Source: Ohtaekwangia sp.
GTDB taxonomy: Bacteria > Bacteroidota > Bacteroidia > Cytophagales > Cyclobacteriaceae
NCBI GenBank assembly: GCA_021155195.1
Contig: JAJNPV010000042.1
Location: 62,001-126,000, forward strand
Length of the DNA: 64,000 bases
Direction of reading: 5' to 3'
Part shown: piece after piece, positions 34,141-42,348 of the stretch
Layout of the letters: the number at the start of each line of letters is the position of its first letter
How positions within the stretch are numbered: the stretch's first letter is position 1
The notes under the pieces: generated by a model
The model's database searches: none
Seen by the model: the letters and a program-made list of their open reading frames with translations, nothing else
Told to the model about the DNA's origin: nothing
Position numbers and translations under genes: made by a program

Positions 34141-34545
34141 ATGGCTGGATATTCACAAACACCTTTAATAAAAAAATTAGGAATAAAACCCGCGACCCGT
34201 ATTCTTATTAAAGGCGAACCTAAAACCTATTGGGATTGGATAAGTCCTTTGCCTCAAGATGCTGTTGTTGTAAAGCAGGGCCGAGGTGATCTTGATTTTA
34301 TCCATGTGTTTGTTTTGAGTGTGAATGAATTTGAATCCCAATTCCTAACTATGAAAAAACTGCTTAAGAAAGAGGGGATGCTTTGGATTTCGTGGCCGAA
34401 GAAATCGTCAAAGATTGAAACTGACTTGGATGAAAATAAGATTCGTGATTTTGGATTAGCAAATGGACTTGTAGATGTCAAAGTGTGTGCAGTAGATGAA
34501 GTTTGGTCAGGATTGAAATTCGTTTACAGAACCAAAGATCGTTAG
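34141..34545 (+). CDS. DUF3052 protein
   Basis: The 134-residue cytoplasmic protein begins with the family's typical 'MAGYSQTPLIKKLGIKP'. The 'WISPLPQDAVVV...DFIHVFVLSVNEFE...LKKEGMLWISWPKKSS' pattern resembles the second half of a Rossmann-type methyltransferase, but the SAM glycine loop is missing, so catalysis is doubtful. The ATG directly follows a terminator T-tract. Its stop overlaps the convergent CAP gene by 4 bp. Confidence 0.82.
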   Translation: MAGYSQTPLIKKLGIKPATRILIKGEPKTYWDWISPLPQDAVVVKQGRGDLDFIHVFVLSVNEFESQFLTMKKLLKKEGMLWISWPKKSSKIETDLDENKIRDFGLANGLVDVKVCAVDEVWSGLKFVYRTKDR

Positions 34546-35099
34546 AATCGCTCTGCAAAATCCATTACGGTGTTAACCCGATACTTCTTGTGATCTTCAA
34601 TGGCAATCCCAACCCATTGGTATTTAGGTTCGAGAATATTTTTTCGATGACCCAATGATTCAATGCCGTCATCAATTAACAATGCCATTACAATATCAAG
34701 TGCGGTTTCATGTCCATAATCACAATTCTCAGCAATCATGCCCCCGGCTTTTGCGTTATTACTAACCCGATCAGCAAACGAAGTTCCATCCGAACTGGAA
34801 TGACCAACTTTCCCTAGTTTTCCCATATCTAGCGCATGCATTTTAGCGACTTCATTTAAAGCAGCTGACGTTTTTAATGCGTTCATTTTCTTGGTTTTCT
34901 TTAGATCGGAAACTAGAGATTTCGCATATCGGTTATTGGCTAGATTATTTTCTTTCAGGTACGGAGTGAGGTATGTCTTTATGAAACTCTGAGGATCTGT
35001 TCGAACCTCATTCAGGATTTTCAAAACCTCCTCCTCGCGGGATTGTGCGCTACTCGGTGCTGATATTAATAAAAGAAGGATTGTTATTATTCTTAGCAT
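34542..35099 (-). CDS. secreted CAP-domain (SCP/PR1-like) protein
   Basis: The 185-residue protein starts at ATG 35099 with a signal peptide (MLRIITILLLLISAPSSAQ). CAP features are 'ILNEVRTDPQSFIKTYL', 'LNEVAKMHALDMGKLGKVGHSS', 'AENCDYGHE' and 'GHRKNILEPKYQWVGIAI', with the family's His and Glu residues present. Bacterial CAP proteins are exported and of varied or unknown role. Upstream it overlaps or abuts the sugar porter on the same strand. Confidence 0.88.
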   Translation of the reverse strand: MLRIITILLLLISAPSSAQSREEEVLKILNEVRTDPQSFIKTYLTPYLKENNLANNRYAKSLVSDLKKTKKMNALKTSAALNEVAKMHALDMGKLGKVGHSSSDGTSFADRVSNNAKAGGMIAENCDYGHETALDIVMALLIDDGIESLGHRKNILEPKYQWVGIAIEDHKKYRVNTVMDFAERF

Positions 35100-35101
35100 A
35101 A

Positions 35102-36454
35102 TCAATTAATTCCAAGTCGTTTTTGTATTTCTTCTAAGGATACCCCTTTAGTTTCAGGAAACTTAGTCAACACCCAGATCAATTGAAACGTCATCATTAC
35201 AGCAAAAAAGGCAAAAATAATCCAAGGATCATCTCGTAGAACTCCTTTGTCCTTGTCTAAAAAAATGGGGGTAAGTAAGGTAATCAATGCTGCAAAAACC
35301 CAATGAACACTGGCTCCAAAAGACTGACCCAATGCGCGCGATTTATTTGGGAATATTTCTGAAATAAACACCCAGATAACAGCACCTTGTCCCATAGCGT
35401 GGGCAGCAATGAACAAAAGAAGGAAAGACATTAAGAACATAGGATTGGCAGAAGAATAGAATGCATAAGATACCATGGAAAGGCTAAGGATATACCCAAG
35501 TGATCCAATAATGAGTAATAGTTTTCTGCCCATTCGGTCGATGAGGTACAAACCAACAAATGTGAAGATGAGATTAATCCCTCCAATCGCGATTGAGTTA
35601 AACAACGATTCTTTAGCAGCCAATCCCGCCCGTTCTAAAATTTCAGGAGAGTAGTACAAAATGAAATTTATACCCGAGATCTGGTTAAAGAACGCAATGA
35701 AAAAAGCAAGCATGATGGGTTTTAGCAACCTATTGCTGAAGAAAGGCTCATCATCACTTTTCGAATCATTTTCATTAACCGCAATAATAATCTGAATTTC
35801 TTCTTTCGGGTTTGGAACGCCTAAATCAATCAGTACTTTTTCGGCTGCAGCGAGATTATTTCTTCTTGTAATTAACCAGCGTGGGCTTTCAGGAACGCGC
35901 AGTACCATAAGGGTATAGATGATAGCAGGGATAGCTTCTACACCTAACATCCAACGCCAATCATTGGAACCATCAAATCCAATAAGAAAGTAATTTGATA
36001 AAAATGCTATCAGAATTCCAAAGACAATATTGAATTGATAGAGGGCAACTAACCTACCACGAATAGAAGAAGTTGATATTTCAGCGATATAAGTTGGTGC
36101 TACTACAGACGACACACCAACACCAATTCCCCCTATAAATCTAAAAAATGAAAACAAATATGGATCGGTGGCAAATGCTGAGCCCAGGGCGCTTACTGTG
36201 TACAAGACACCAATCCAGAAGAGCACTTTTTTCCTTCCATACTTTTCGGTTGGTAAGCCACCAAACAAAGCACCCAAAACGGTTCCCCAAAGTGCCATTG
36301 ACATTATAAAGAGACCATGAAACCAGGGGGAGGTATCCCAAAGTTCTTTAATAGGTAGGTTGGCTCCAGAAATTACAACTGTATCGAAGCCAAACAGAAA
36401 GCCGGCCATAGCTGCAACAATGGAATTGAGGTAGGTATATTGTCGAGTTGTCAT
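35102..36454 (-). CDS. MFS sugar:H+ symporter (sugar porter family)
   Basis: The 450-residue protein has 12 predicted helices and sugar-porter signatures: 'GFLFGFDTVVISGA' in helix 1, 'EKYGRKK', 'PTYIAEISTSSIRGR', 'PESPRWLI', 'DRMGRK' and 'FPETKGVSLEEI' at the end. It imports a monosaccharide, probably with protons; the substrate cannot be told from sequence by eye (XylE/GalP relatives). It runs directly into the CAP gene. Confidence 0.92.
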   Translation of the reverse strand: MTTRQYTYLNSIVAAMAGFLFGFDTVVISGANLPIKELWDTSPWFHGLFIMSMALWGTVLGALFGGLPTEKYGRKKVLFWIGVLYTVSALGSAFATDPYLFSFFRFIGGIGVGVSSVVAPTYIAEISTSSIRGRLVALYQFNIVFGILIAFLSNYFLIGFDGSNDWRWMLGVEAIPAIIYTLMVLRVPESPRWLITRRNNLAAAEKVLIDLGVPNPKEEIQIIIAVNENDSKSDDEPFFSNRLLKPIMLAFFIAFFNQISGINFILYYSPEILERAGLAAKESLFNSIAIGGINLIFTFVGLYLIDRMGRKLLLIIGSLGYILSLSMVSYAFYSSANPMFLMSFLLLFIAAHAMGQGAVIWVFISEIFPNKSRALGQSFGASVHWVFAALITLLTPIFLDKDKGVLRDDPWIIFAFFAVMMTFQLIWVLTKFPETKGVSLEEIQKRLGIN

Positions 36455-36498
36455 AGTTAGAAAGATAGGAATATTCCATCTATTCTAAAGAGCAAGCA

Positions 36499-36522
36499 TC
36501 CTGCATCTATCAAGATGCAGGA
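36499..36522. other. intergenic hairpin between pyrE and the sugar porter
   Basis: TCCTGCATCT (36499-36508) and AGATGCAGGA (36513-36522) form a perfect 10-bp stem with an ATCA loop. On the minus strand it follows pyrE, but the tract after it is not clearly T-rich, so it may be a weak terminator or a palindromic repeat. Confidence 0.5.
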
Positions 36523-36538
36523 CGTACCAAATACCTGG

Positions 36539-37186
36539 TTACTTCCAATTAGCAGGATCCAGCCGCCACGATTTAACGTGAATCAATTCTTTCTCGTCTA
36601 AGTATTTTTGTTCTGCTGCCTGGGTAAGCATGTGTGCAAAATCACTCAGGCAAACTAATGGAATGTTGGCATCTGAGAAGTTCTTTTCGGCAGTTTCAAA
36701 ACCGTAGGTAAATATGGCCACCATGCCAATCACTTTAAAGCCTGCTTCTTTCATGGCCTGTGCGGCCTTCAACGAGCTTCCACCAGTGGAAATAAGGTCT
36801 TCCACTAAAACTACTTTGGCATTCTTCTCAACCTTACCTTCAATCAAGTTTCCCATGCCATGCTCTTTTGGCTTAGGCCGCACATACACAAAAGGAAGCC
36901 CTAACAAATCGGCAACAAGTGCACCTTGAGGAATACCTGCGGTGGCAACACCTGCAATGCATTCCACTTGTGGAAAGTTAAGTTTGATCGTGCGGGCAAG
37001 ATTCTCTTTAATATACGCGCGTATGAGGGGATAGGAGAGGGCCAATCGATTATCGCAATAGATGGGAGACTTCCAGCCCGAGCTCCAGGTAAAAGGTTGC
37101 TTATAATTTAACTTAATTGCCCCGATTTCCAGTAATCGAGAAGCAATTGGGCCGGCAGTATCTTCCTGAATTTTAATATGATTCAT
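36539..37186 (-). CDS. pyrE: orotate phosphoribosyltransferase
   Basis: The 215-residue enzyme makes orotidine monophosphate in pyrimidine synthesis. The PRPP-binding loop 'VVLVEDLISTGGSSLKAAQAM' and the 'RPKPKEHGMGN' flexible loop are clear, as is the N-terminal 'FTWSSGWKSPIYCDNR'. Divergent from a NUDIX gene. Confidence 0.96.
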   Translation of the reverse strand: MNHIKIQEDTAGPIASRLLEIGAIKLNYKQPFTWSSGWKSPIYCDNRLALSYPLIRAYIKENLARTIKLNFPQVECIAGVATAGIPQGALVADLLGLPFVYVRPKPKEHGMGNLIEGKVEKNAKVVLVEDLISTGGSSLKAAQAMKEAGFKVIGMVAIFTYGFETAEKNFSDANIPLVCLSDFAHMLTQAAEQKYLDEKELIHVKSWRLDPANWK

Positions 37187-37322
37187 CCGTCATTATTTTC
37201 AATGAAATCCATTTCATGCCTGCAATTTATCAGTAATCGAAGCGCAGGCCAAGCTCATTGCTTATTATCCTTTAAAATTTTGAAGGGCTTATTTTACATC
37301 CTGTAATAATTGTACTCAGGGG

Positions 37323-37352
37323 TTGATTCATTGCAAATAATTGATGTTTTTG
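37323..37352 (+). promoter_or_regulatory. putative promoter of the NUDIX gene
   Basis: TTG 37323-37325 and TGTTTTTG 37345-37352 are 19 bp apart, one mismatch from the Bacteroidota -7 box. Its position supports the ATG at 37381 over a GTG at 37354. Confidence 0.3.
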
Positions 37353-37380
37353 CGTGCGTGAAATTGTCTCAACGACTAAC

Positions 37381-38064
37381 ATGAACCTGTTTGTAAACGA
37401 CATCCCCGTCCGAATAATGCGCTTGGATGAGGTGCCGCCAGCCGGCCATATCAATTTCGAAATTGACGCTTCGGCAGAGGTGATTACGAAGGCTAAGTTA
37501 ATTCACCATGTGTGGATTAAGCGGGTAACTGTTCAGGATATGGATCTGATCCTGGATTTGATCAATACCAAGGTTCCTTCCCATCTGTTTTCACTCTACA
37601 TTTCAGTGCTCGATTACGAGGCACTTAAGATTTTCTTAACCACCCGGTTTAAAGTAGTGAAAGCCGCAGGCGGATTGGTTCGAAAGAAGGATAAATTTTT
37701 GATGATTTATCGCATGAAGAAGTGGGATCTTCCAAAAGGAAAAAAGGAATCGGGTGAGAGCTATGAAGAAACAGCCGTGCGCGAAGTAGCGGAAGAATGT
37801 AACATTGAAGTAAGCCTGGGAAAAAAGGTGTGCACCACCTGGCATACTTATACTATGAATAAAAACAGCATGTTGAAGAAAACACGCTGGTATAAGATGG
37901 ATCTAATAGACGATTCCAAAAGTAAACCGTGCTTAGAGGAGGATATTGAAGAATTGCGTTGGATGACTCAGAAGGAAGTCTACCACGCTTTAGAGAATTC
38001 ATATAAATCCATTCGGTTCGTATTCGAGGAATACTATCGAAAGAAAAATAAAATTTCTGATTAG
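37381..38064 (+). CDS. NUDIX hydrolase with N-terminal extension
   Basis: The 227-residue protein from ATG 37381 has an ~95-residue N-terminal part of unknown fold before a NUDIX domain. The NUDIX box reads 'GKKESGESYEETAVREVAEECNIEV', with the REVAEE metal-binding core intact and 'WDLPKGK' just before it. The family hydrolyses nucleoside diphosphate derivatives; the substrate is unknown. Such proteins often sit beside pyrE and coaD in Bacteroidota, as here. Its stop overlaps the convergent coaD stop by 4 bp. Confidence 0.88.
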   Translation: MNLFVNDIPVRIMRLDEVPPAGHINFEIDASAEVITKAKLIHHVWIKRVTVQDMDLILDLINTKVPSHLFSLYISVLDYEALKIFLTTRFKVVKAAGGLVRKKDKFLMIYRMKKWDLPKGKKESGESYEETAVREVAEECNIEVSLGKKVCTTWHTYTMNKNSMLKKTRWYKMDLIDDSKSKPCLEEDIEELRWMTQKEVYHALENSYKSIRFVFEEYYRKKNKISD

Positions 38065-38516
38065 AGCTTATACGGAATCAAACTTGAAACATCGCCCTTA
38101 TAGCGATGTACCTCTCGTATAATTGATGAACTTATTGCCGCAAATTGTGGCGAGGTTATTAAAAATACTGACTCCAGATCATCATTGAGTTGCCGGTTCA
38201 CCTGCGCTATACTATTCTCATACTCGAAGTCTGTTGTATTGCGCAATCCCCGAAGCAAGTAGCGAGCGCCATTTCTACGAGCAAACTCCGCTGTTAACTC
38301 TGAAAAGGTTTGTACTGAAATGTTTGAGTGGGCAGCGAATGTCTCTTTAATTTTTCCTTCCATAAATTCAATTGGAAAATAGCGCTGACTTTTACCACTG
38401 TTATAACCAATCGCTACGATAATCTCATCAAAAAGGGAAAGCCCACGCAACACAATATCTTCGTGTCCTTTGGTAAAGGGATCAAAAGAACCCGGAAACA
38501 GGGCTATGCGTTTCAT
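38061..38516 (-). CDS. coaD: phosphopantetheine adenylyltransferase
   Basis: The 151-residue enzyme makes dephospho-CoA from 4'-phosphopantetheine and ATP. The nucleotidyltransferase motif 'FPGSFDPFTKGHEDIV' (T/HxGH type) and 'ISSSIIREV' are intact, and 'RGLRNTTDFEYE' is the family's substrate loop. Three bases downstream of the DUF3822 gene, so probably co-transcribed. Confidence 0.96.
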   Translation of the reverse strand: MKRIALFPGSFDPFTKGHEDIVLRGLSLFDEIIVAIGYNSGKSQRYFPIEFMEGKIKETFAAHSNISVQTFSELTAEFARRNGARYLLRGLRNTTDFEYENSIAQVNRQLNDDLESVFLITSPQFAAISSSIIREVHRYKGDVSSLIPYKL

Positions 38517-38519
38517 AAC

Positions 38520-39407
38520 TTAATGAAGAAGGTGGATGGAATAAAGATCGAAGAAATGATGCTCCTGAACTTCGTCAAATAAATAACCAAATTTTAAATA
38601 CGATGGCCTTCCCCCAAAATTTACATTGCGCACATACTTAACAAATTCTTGGTAGTGGGGAGAGTTCTTACCAATGTATCCCCACAAAATCACTTCACTG
38701 GTATTTTGATCCATATTCAGACCTTTCATAACCAGCATGATATATTTCACATAGTCAGAAAATTGCTTGATCAAAAACTGATTGTAGTAGGTTAGCTTTC
38801 CGTTATCGGCTGCCAGGATATGAAGCTTGAAACGATCAACATAAATGTATAAAGGAGATTTAGATGTTTTGAGTGAATATTCTAAAACACCTTCAATAAG
38901 CGAAGTAGACTGATGAACGATGTGTAGTTCTGTATTCGCGTAGATATGCCTGAACCAGGCGTGTAATTCCTTTTGTATACTAAAAACTGTAACTGCATCC
39001 ACTTTAAGGTTTACGCAATCCAGAACATCTTCCTTAGCGGTATCGACATGGGCATTGAACTGAAGATAATCTGCAGCCGCTTCCTTAACGAAGAGGGAAG
39101 AGGGAACCTGCGCAAATTTTGTATTCTTTATAGAGACCCAAACCGCTTTCCAAAAACCGGCTTGAAGCACAGGATGCGAATCAAAAAGGATTTTAAAGAG
39201 GCTTTGTAATTCATCGTGAGAACTTAAATCACCAAGCACATAATCTTCAAAGAAAAGTATGCGACTGTCTTGGGTGTCTATAATACCTATTTGTAAATCC
39301 CTTACGCCAAGTTGAATCATTAAATTGTACTGATGAAGTTTCTCCTCATCAAAACGATCATCTTTGATCTTCTTTATAAGCTTAAACCCAAGCGTAGTAG
39401 ATTGCAA
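38520..39407 (-). CDS. DUF3822 protein
   Basis: The 295-residue cytoplasmic protein matches Bacteroidota family DUF3822, often found next to coaD. The repeated strand-strand pattern ('YNLMIQLGVRDLQIGIID', 'PLYIYVDRFKLHILAADNGKLTYYNQF') suggests an actin/hexokinase-like ATPase fold, as in PilM-like proteins, but no nucleotide loop is evident. Function unknown. rsmD, commonly between this gene and coaD, is absent. Confidence 0.78.
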   Translation of the reverse strand: MQSTTLGFKLIKKIKDDRFDEEKLHQYNLMIQLGVRDLQIGIIDTQDSRILFFEDYVLGDLSSHDELQSLFKILFDSHPVLQAGFWKAVWVSIKNTKFAQVPSSLFVKEAAADYLQFNAHVDTAKEDVLDCVNLKVDAVTVFSIQKELHAWFRHIYANTELHIVHQSTSLIEGVLEYSLKTSKSPLYIYVDRFKLHILAADNGKLTYYNQFLIKQFSDYVKYIMLVMKGLNMDQNTSEVILWGYIGKNSPHYQEFVKYVRNVNFGGRPSYLKFGYLFDEVQEHHFFDLYSIHLLH

Positions 39408-39416
39408 AGTAGTTTG

Positions 39417-40226
39417 TTATTCCCAATTACCTGAAGTTGAAATATCGAACCGAGAACCGAAGTGAAGGGGCTTGCGGTTTTTAGCTTCATTGCTCTCCTT
39501 ACGAATAGGATTAACAGGTTTAGGATCTTTCACTTCTATCACCTGCACCTTCAAACCACCTTTCTCCACCACTCCAACAAAAATATCAAACTTTAAATTT
39601 GGCTGGCCGGGAATATTGCCCAAGGTAGCTAAGTCCACATTAGGATCGAACATGTAGTTTGTTAAACTCATCAATTGCTGGCCTTTTTTCAACTCAGTAC
39701 CTACTTTAATGGGTTCGAGCTTTGTAACCGTACCTTCTTCCTGCATAGGAGGTTCATTTACCTTTTCTCCAACACGCAATGAATATGTTTTTTGATTTTT
39801 GATTACGCGATCACCTTCCTTAACCTTAAAACCGAGGAATGTACCAATGTCTGGGGAGTTTACGTAATAGGTCTTTTTGAAAATCCTGTCTCTTGCCGAA
39901 ATGAATCCAAGGGTATCAATTATCACCTTTACTTCTTCAACACCATACGCTTTTTGAGTAATTTCTTCTCTGCGCTGAATGATAGGTACTTGACCTGTTC
40001 TTATAAAATCGGCCAACGAATCCCAGTTTGATGTATATCTCTTATTTACACTTTGGAATACAATTTCTGCTTCCCGTATCAATTTCAATTTCTCGACAAT
40101 AGCTTGTTCTGTTGATTCAATTTTTGCGCGGTCATCAATTGTGCCTTGAACACTTCTATAAAGCAGATAAGCAAGGAAAAGACTGGCTAAAAGAAGGACA
40201 CCAGTAAGGATTTTTGTCAAGTTCAT
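39417..40226 (-). CDS. conserved membrane-anchored protein of unknown function
   Basis: The 269-residue protein has an N-terminal membrane helix ('ILTGVLLLASLFLAYLLY', residues ~6-23) and then a coiled coil and 'IREAEIVFQSVNKRYTSNWDSLADFI'. That stretch recalls type IV pilin or pseudopilin proteins, where the residues after the helix run into a domain. The remainder is a beta-rich domain. Ten bases upstream of the DUF3822 gene; the pair may form a pilus-like or envelope system (PilM-like plus pilin-like), which is inference. Confidence 0.6.
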   Translation of the reverse strand: MNLTKILTGVLLLASLFLAYLLYRSVQGTIDDRAKIESTEQAIVEKLKLIREAEIVFQSVNKRYTSNWDSLADFIRTGQVPIIQRREEITQKAYGVEEVKVIIDTLGFISARDRIFKKTYYVNSPDIGTFLGFKVKEGDRVIKNQKTYSLRVGEKVNEPPMQEEGTVTKLEPIKVGTELKKGQQLMSLTNYMFDPNVDLATLGNIPGQPNLKFDIFVGVVEKGGLKVQVIEVKDPKPVNPIRKESNEAKNRKPLHFGSRFDISTSGNWE

Positions 40227-40281
40227 TGGTTACAGGTTTAGCTTGCAATTATAAATATTTTATCGCGTTTAATACAACCAA

Positions 40282-40755
40282 TTATAACTTAAAATAGCCC
40301 CTTAAATCGACTATTTTAAAAGGATCAGTCACTTTTTTGAAAATGCTGTGCAGTTCTTCTGATTTAACCCTTTCCAGCTGGGGTAAGTCGAAAAACTTTG
40401 CATCCTGAATGATCTGATTTTCGCCCAATTCGGGATCGAATCCTTTTTTCAGCCTTCCACCTGTCAGAATTACGGTAAAGAAAAGCTCCAAAGCATGAAG
40501 AGGCTTATTAATTAATTCGCAGGCGAACAGAAAGTCACCCATTTCCACAATTAATCCGGTTTCCTCTAAAAATTCTCTTTTCAAACATGCTTCCGCAGAT
40601 TCTCCAAACTGCATTCCGCCTCCTGGTGGCGCCCAAAAGTCTCCATTACCTATGTTGGAGTGGTTAACTAATAGAATTCTATTTTCTGTAACACACACTC
40701 CGCAAATTCTTACTCTTAACTGATTTCCAAAAGTTTGGTGAACCACATCGGTCAT
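40282..40755 (-). CDS. NUDIX hydrolase
   Basis: The 157-residue protein is a compact NUDIX domain with 'WAPPGGGMQFGESAEACLKREFLEETGLIVEM', containing the REFLEETG metal core. It likely hydrolyses a nucleotide or nucleotide-sugar phosphate bond; substrate unknown. Divergent from the DUF1573 gene. Confidence 0.88.
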   Translation of the reverse strand: MTDVVHQTFGNQLRVRICGVCVTENRILLVNHSNIGNGDFWAPPGGGMQFGESAEACLKREFLEETGLIVEMGDFLFACELINKPLHALELFFTVILTGGRLKKGFDPELGENQIIQDAKFFDLPQLERVKSEELHSIFKKVTDPFKIVDLRGYFKL

Positions 40756-40778
40756 AGTTGCGTTTAAAAATTTAAGCT

Positions 40779-40800
40779 CACTTTAAAATAAAATAAAGTG
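40779..40800. promoter_or_regulatory. palindrome in the NUDIX/DUF1573 divergent promoter region
   Basis: CACTTTA (40779-40785) and TAAAGTG (40794-40800) form a perfect 7-bp inverted repeat in the 86-bp divergent spacer. It could be an operator; no regulator is evident nearby. Confidence 0.3.
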
Positions 40801-40841
40801 CAGGTTAGTTCTTAATTAAATCAAGATTTAATTTATTAGAG

Positions 40842-41249
40842 ATGAGGAGATTGATTTTGATGGCAGTTTGTGTTCTGCCAATTTTTTGCACTGACGCACA
40901 GGAACTATACAAGCTATTAGGCCCTGTGATTACGTGGGATAAAAGCTCCTATGATTTTGGGGATATTACAGAAGGTGATAAAGTAAGCCATACCTTCAAG
41001 TTTACAAATACGGGCAATCAACCCTTGGTTCTAACAAATGTGGAGGTTACATGTGGGTGTACTACTCCAAAAGGATGGACACGCGACCCAATCGCTCCAG
41101 GATCAACAGGTGAACTTACAGTGGCATTTAATAGCATCGGCAAATCTGGTAAGCAGAATAAAGTAATCACGATTACCTCTAATTCGGTTGGAACAACCAA
41201 TCAAATAATGATTACAGCAAATGTGTTGGAAAGAAGACCCTCTAATTAG
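40842..41249 (+). CDS. secreted DUF1573 protein
   Basis: The 135-residue protein has a signal peptide (first ~19 residues, ending ...CTDAQ) and a DUF1573 immunoglobulin-like domain: 'ITWDKSSYDFGDITEGDKVSHTFKFTNTG', 'VEVTCGCTTPKGW', 'PIAPGSTGELTVAFNS', 'GKQNKVITITSN'. DUF1573 proteins are abundant periplasmic proteins in Bacteroidota; role unknown. Convergent with the DUF423 gene, overlapping by 4 bp. Confidence 0.88.
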   Translation: MRRLILMAVCVLPIFCTDAQELYKLLGPVITWDKSSYDFGDITEGDKVSHTFKFTNTGNQPLVLTNVEVTCGCTTPKGWTRDPIAPGSTGELTVAFNSIGKSGKQNKVITITSNSVGTTNQIMITANVLERRPSN

Positions 41250-41626
41250 CCTTTTTTAAAGGTAGATAGAAACAAAAACCCCCAACCTGCCAGAAGAAAA
41301 ACTCCACCAAAAGGAGTTATAAAGGCAAAAGAAGTACTGTTTGCAAGTGCCAGTAGATACAAGCTACCGCTAAAGAGAATCATTCCTGTAAGTATACAAA
41401 GTGCACTTATTGGTAGCCATTTGGAATTAAATCGATCCATTAAAAGTGCAATGACCAACAAGGCGAATGTGTGGTAGAAGTGGTACCTCACAGCTAATTC
41501 AAAAGTATCGGTTCTGTTATTTTCAAGTAAGATTTGCTTAAGTGCATGTGCACCAAAGGCACCTAACGCCACAGCCAAAAAGCCCGAGAGACTTGCAATT
41601 AAAAGTGTTTGTCTTGAATTGATCAT
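41246..41626 (-). CDS. DUF423 inner membrane protein
   Basis: The 126-residue protein from ATG 41626 has four predicted helices and the DUF423 (YgdD-type) words 'LAVALGAFGAHALK', 'RYHFYHTFALLVIALL', 'GMILFSGSLYLLAL' and 'TPFGGVFLLAGW'. Function unknown. A TTG start at 41650 would overlap the upstream gene more deeply and is less likely. Ends in 4-bp overlap with DUF1573. Confidence 0.88.
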   Translation of the reverse strand: MINSRQTLLIASLSGFLAVALGAFGAHALKQILLENNRTDTFELAVRYHFYHTFALLVIALLMDRFNSKWLPISALCILTGMILFSGSLYLLALANSTSFAFITPFGGVFLLAGWGFLFLSTFKKG

Positions 41627-41627
41627 G

Positions 41628-42299
41628 TCAGTTATAATTTCTGGATCCAAAAATTGCAGTGCCTACACGCACTAAAGTACTTCCTTCTTCAAGGGCAATT
41701 TTATAATCGGAGCTCATGCCAATAGATAGTTCTTTCATCTCAACATTGTATGGTAATACCTGGGCCTTTAATGTTTTGAAGAGGTTGTTGATCAATGCAA
41801 ATTCATTTCTAATTTGTTGTTGGTCTTCAGTAAAGGTGGCCATTCCCATCAGTCCTTTAATCTCAACATGCGAAAAATTCTTTAGTACGTCCGAGCTAAT
41901 AAGTTCTTTAACTTCATGGGAATCAAAACCAAATTTGGTTTCTTCCTTTGCGATATGAACCTGAAGCAGGCATGAAATTTTTCGATTCACTTTTTTTGCC
42001 TGTTTATCAACTTCTTCCAAAAGTTTTATTGAGTCAATGGAATGAATAAGTGCAACAAACGGGGCAATGTATTTAACTTTATTGGATTGAAGGTGACCAA
42101 TCATGTGCCACTCTATATCTTTAGGCAGCGATGCAAACTTTGAAGCGAGTTCCTGCGCTTTATTTTCTCCGAAAATGCGTTGTCCGGCATCATAAGCCTC
42201 TTGCAATCGCTCAATAGGCTGTGTTTTGCTTACAGCAATCAATTGGCAGGAACCACTTAACTCAGCAAGAATCGCTTTTATGTTATTTTTAATCACCAT
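41628..42299 (-). CDS. YggS/PLPBP-type pyridoxal phosphate homeostasis protein
   Basis: The 223-residue protein matches the PLP-binding COG0325 family. The PLP lysine lies in 'LIAVSKTQPIERLQEAY', followed by 'FGENKAQELASKF', 'WHMIGHLQSNKVKYI', 'MGMATFTED' and 'LSIGMSSDYKIALEEGSTLVRVGTAIFG'. It has no known catalysis and buffers PLP and amino-acid metabolism. One base from the DUF423 gene downstream. Divergent from the GH3 gene. Confidence 0.93.
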   Translation of the reverse strand: MVIKNNIKAILAELSGSCQLIAVSKTQPIERLQEAYDAGQRIFGENKAQELASKFASLPKDIEWHMIGHLQSNKVKYIAPFVALIHSIDSIKLLEEVDKQAKKVNRKISCLLQVHIAKEETKFGFDSHEVKELISSDVLKNFSHVEIKGLMGMATFTEDQQQIRNEFALINNLFKTLKAQVLPYNVEMKELSIGMSSDYKIALEEGSTLVRVGTAIFGSRNYN

Positions 42300-42348
42300 T
42301 TAATAATTTCGCCCGTTCTATATCTTATTTTTCCACTTCAACAAAGTT

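Noticed and set aside
36499..36522. The pyrE hairpin as a clear terminator
   Set aside because: The perfect stem lacks a convincing T-tract on the minus strand, so it is listed only as a hairpin.
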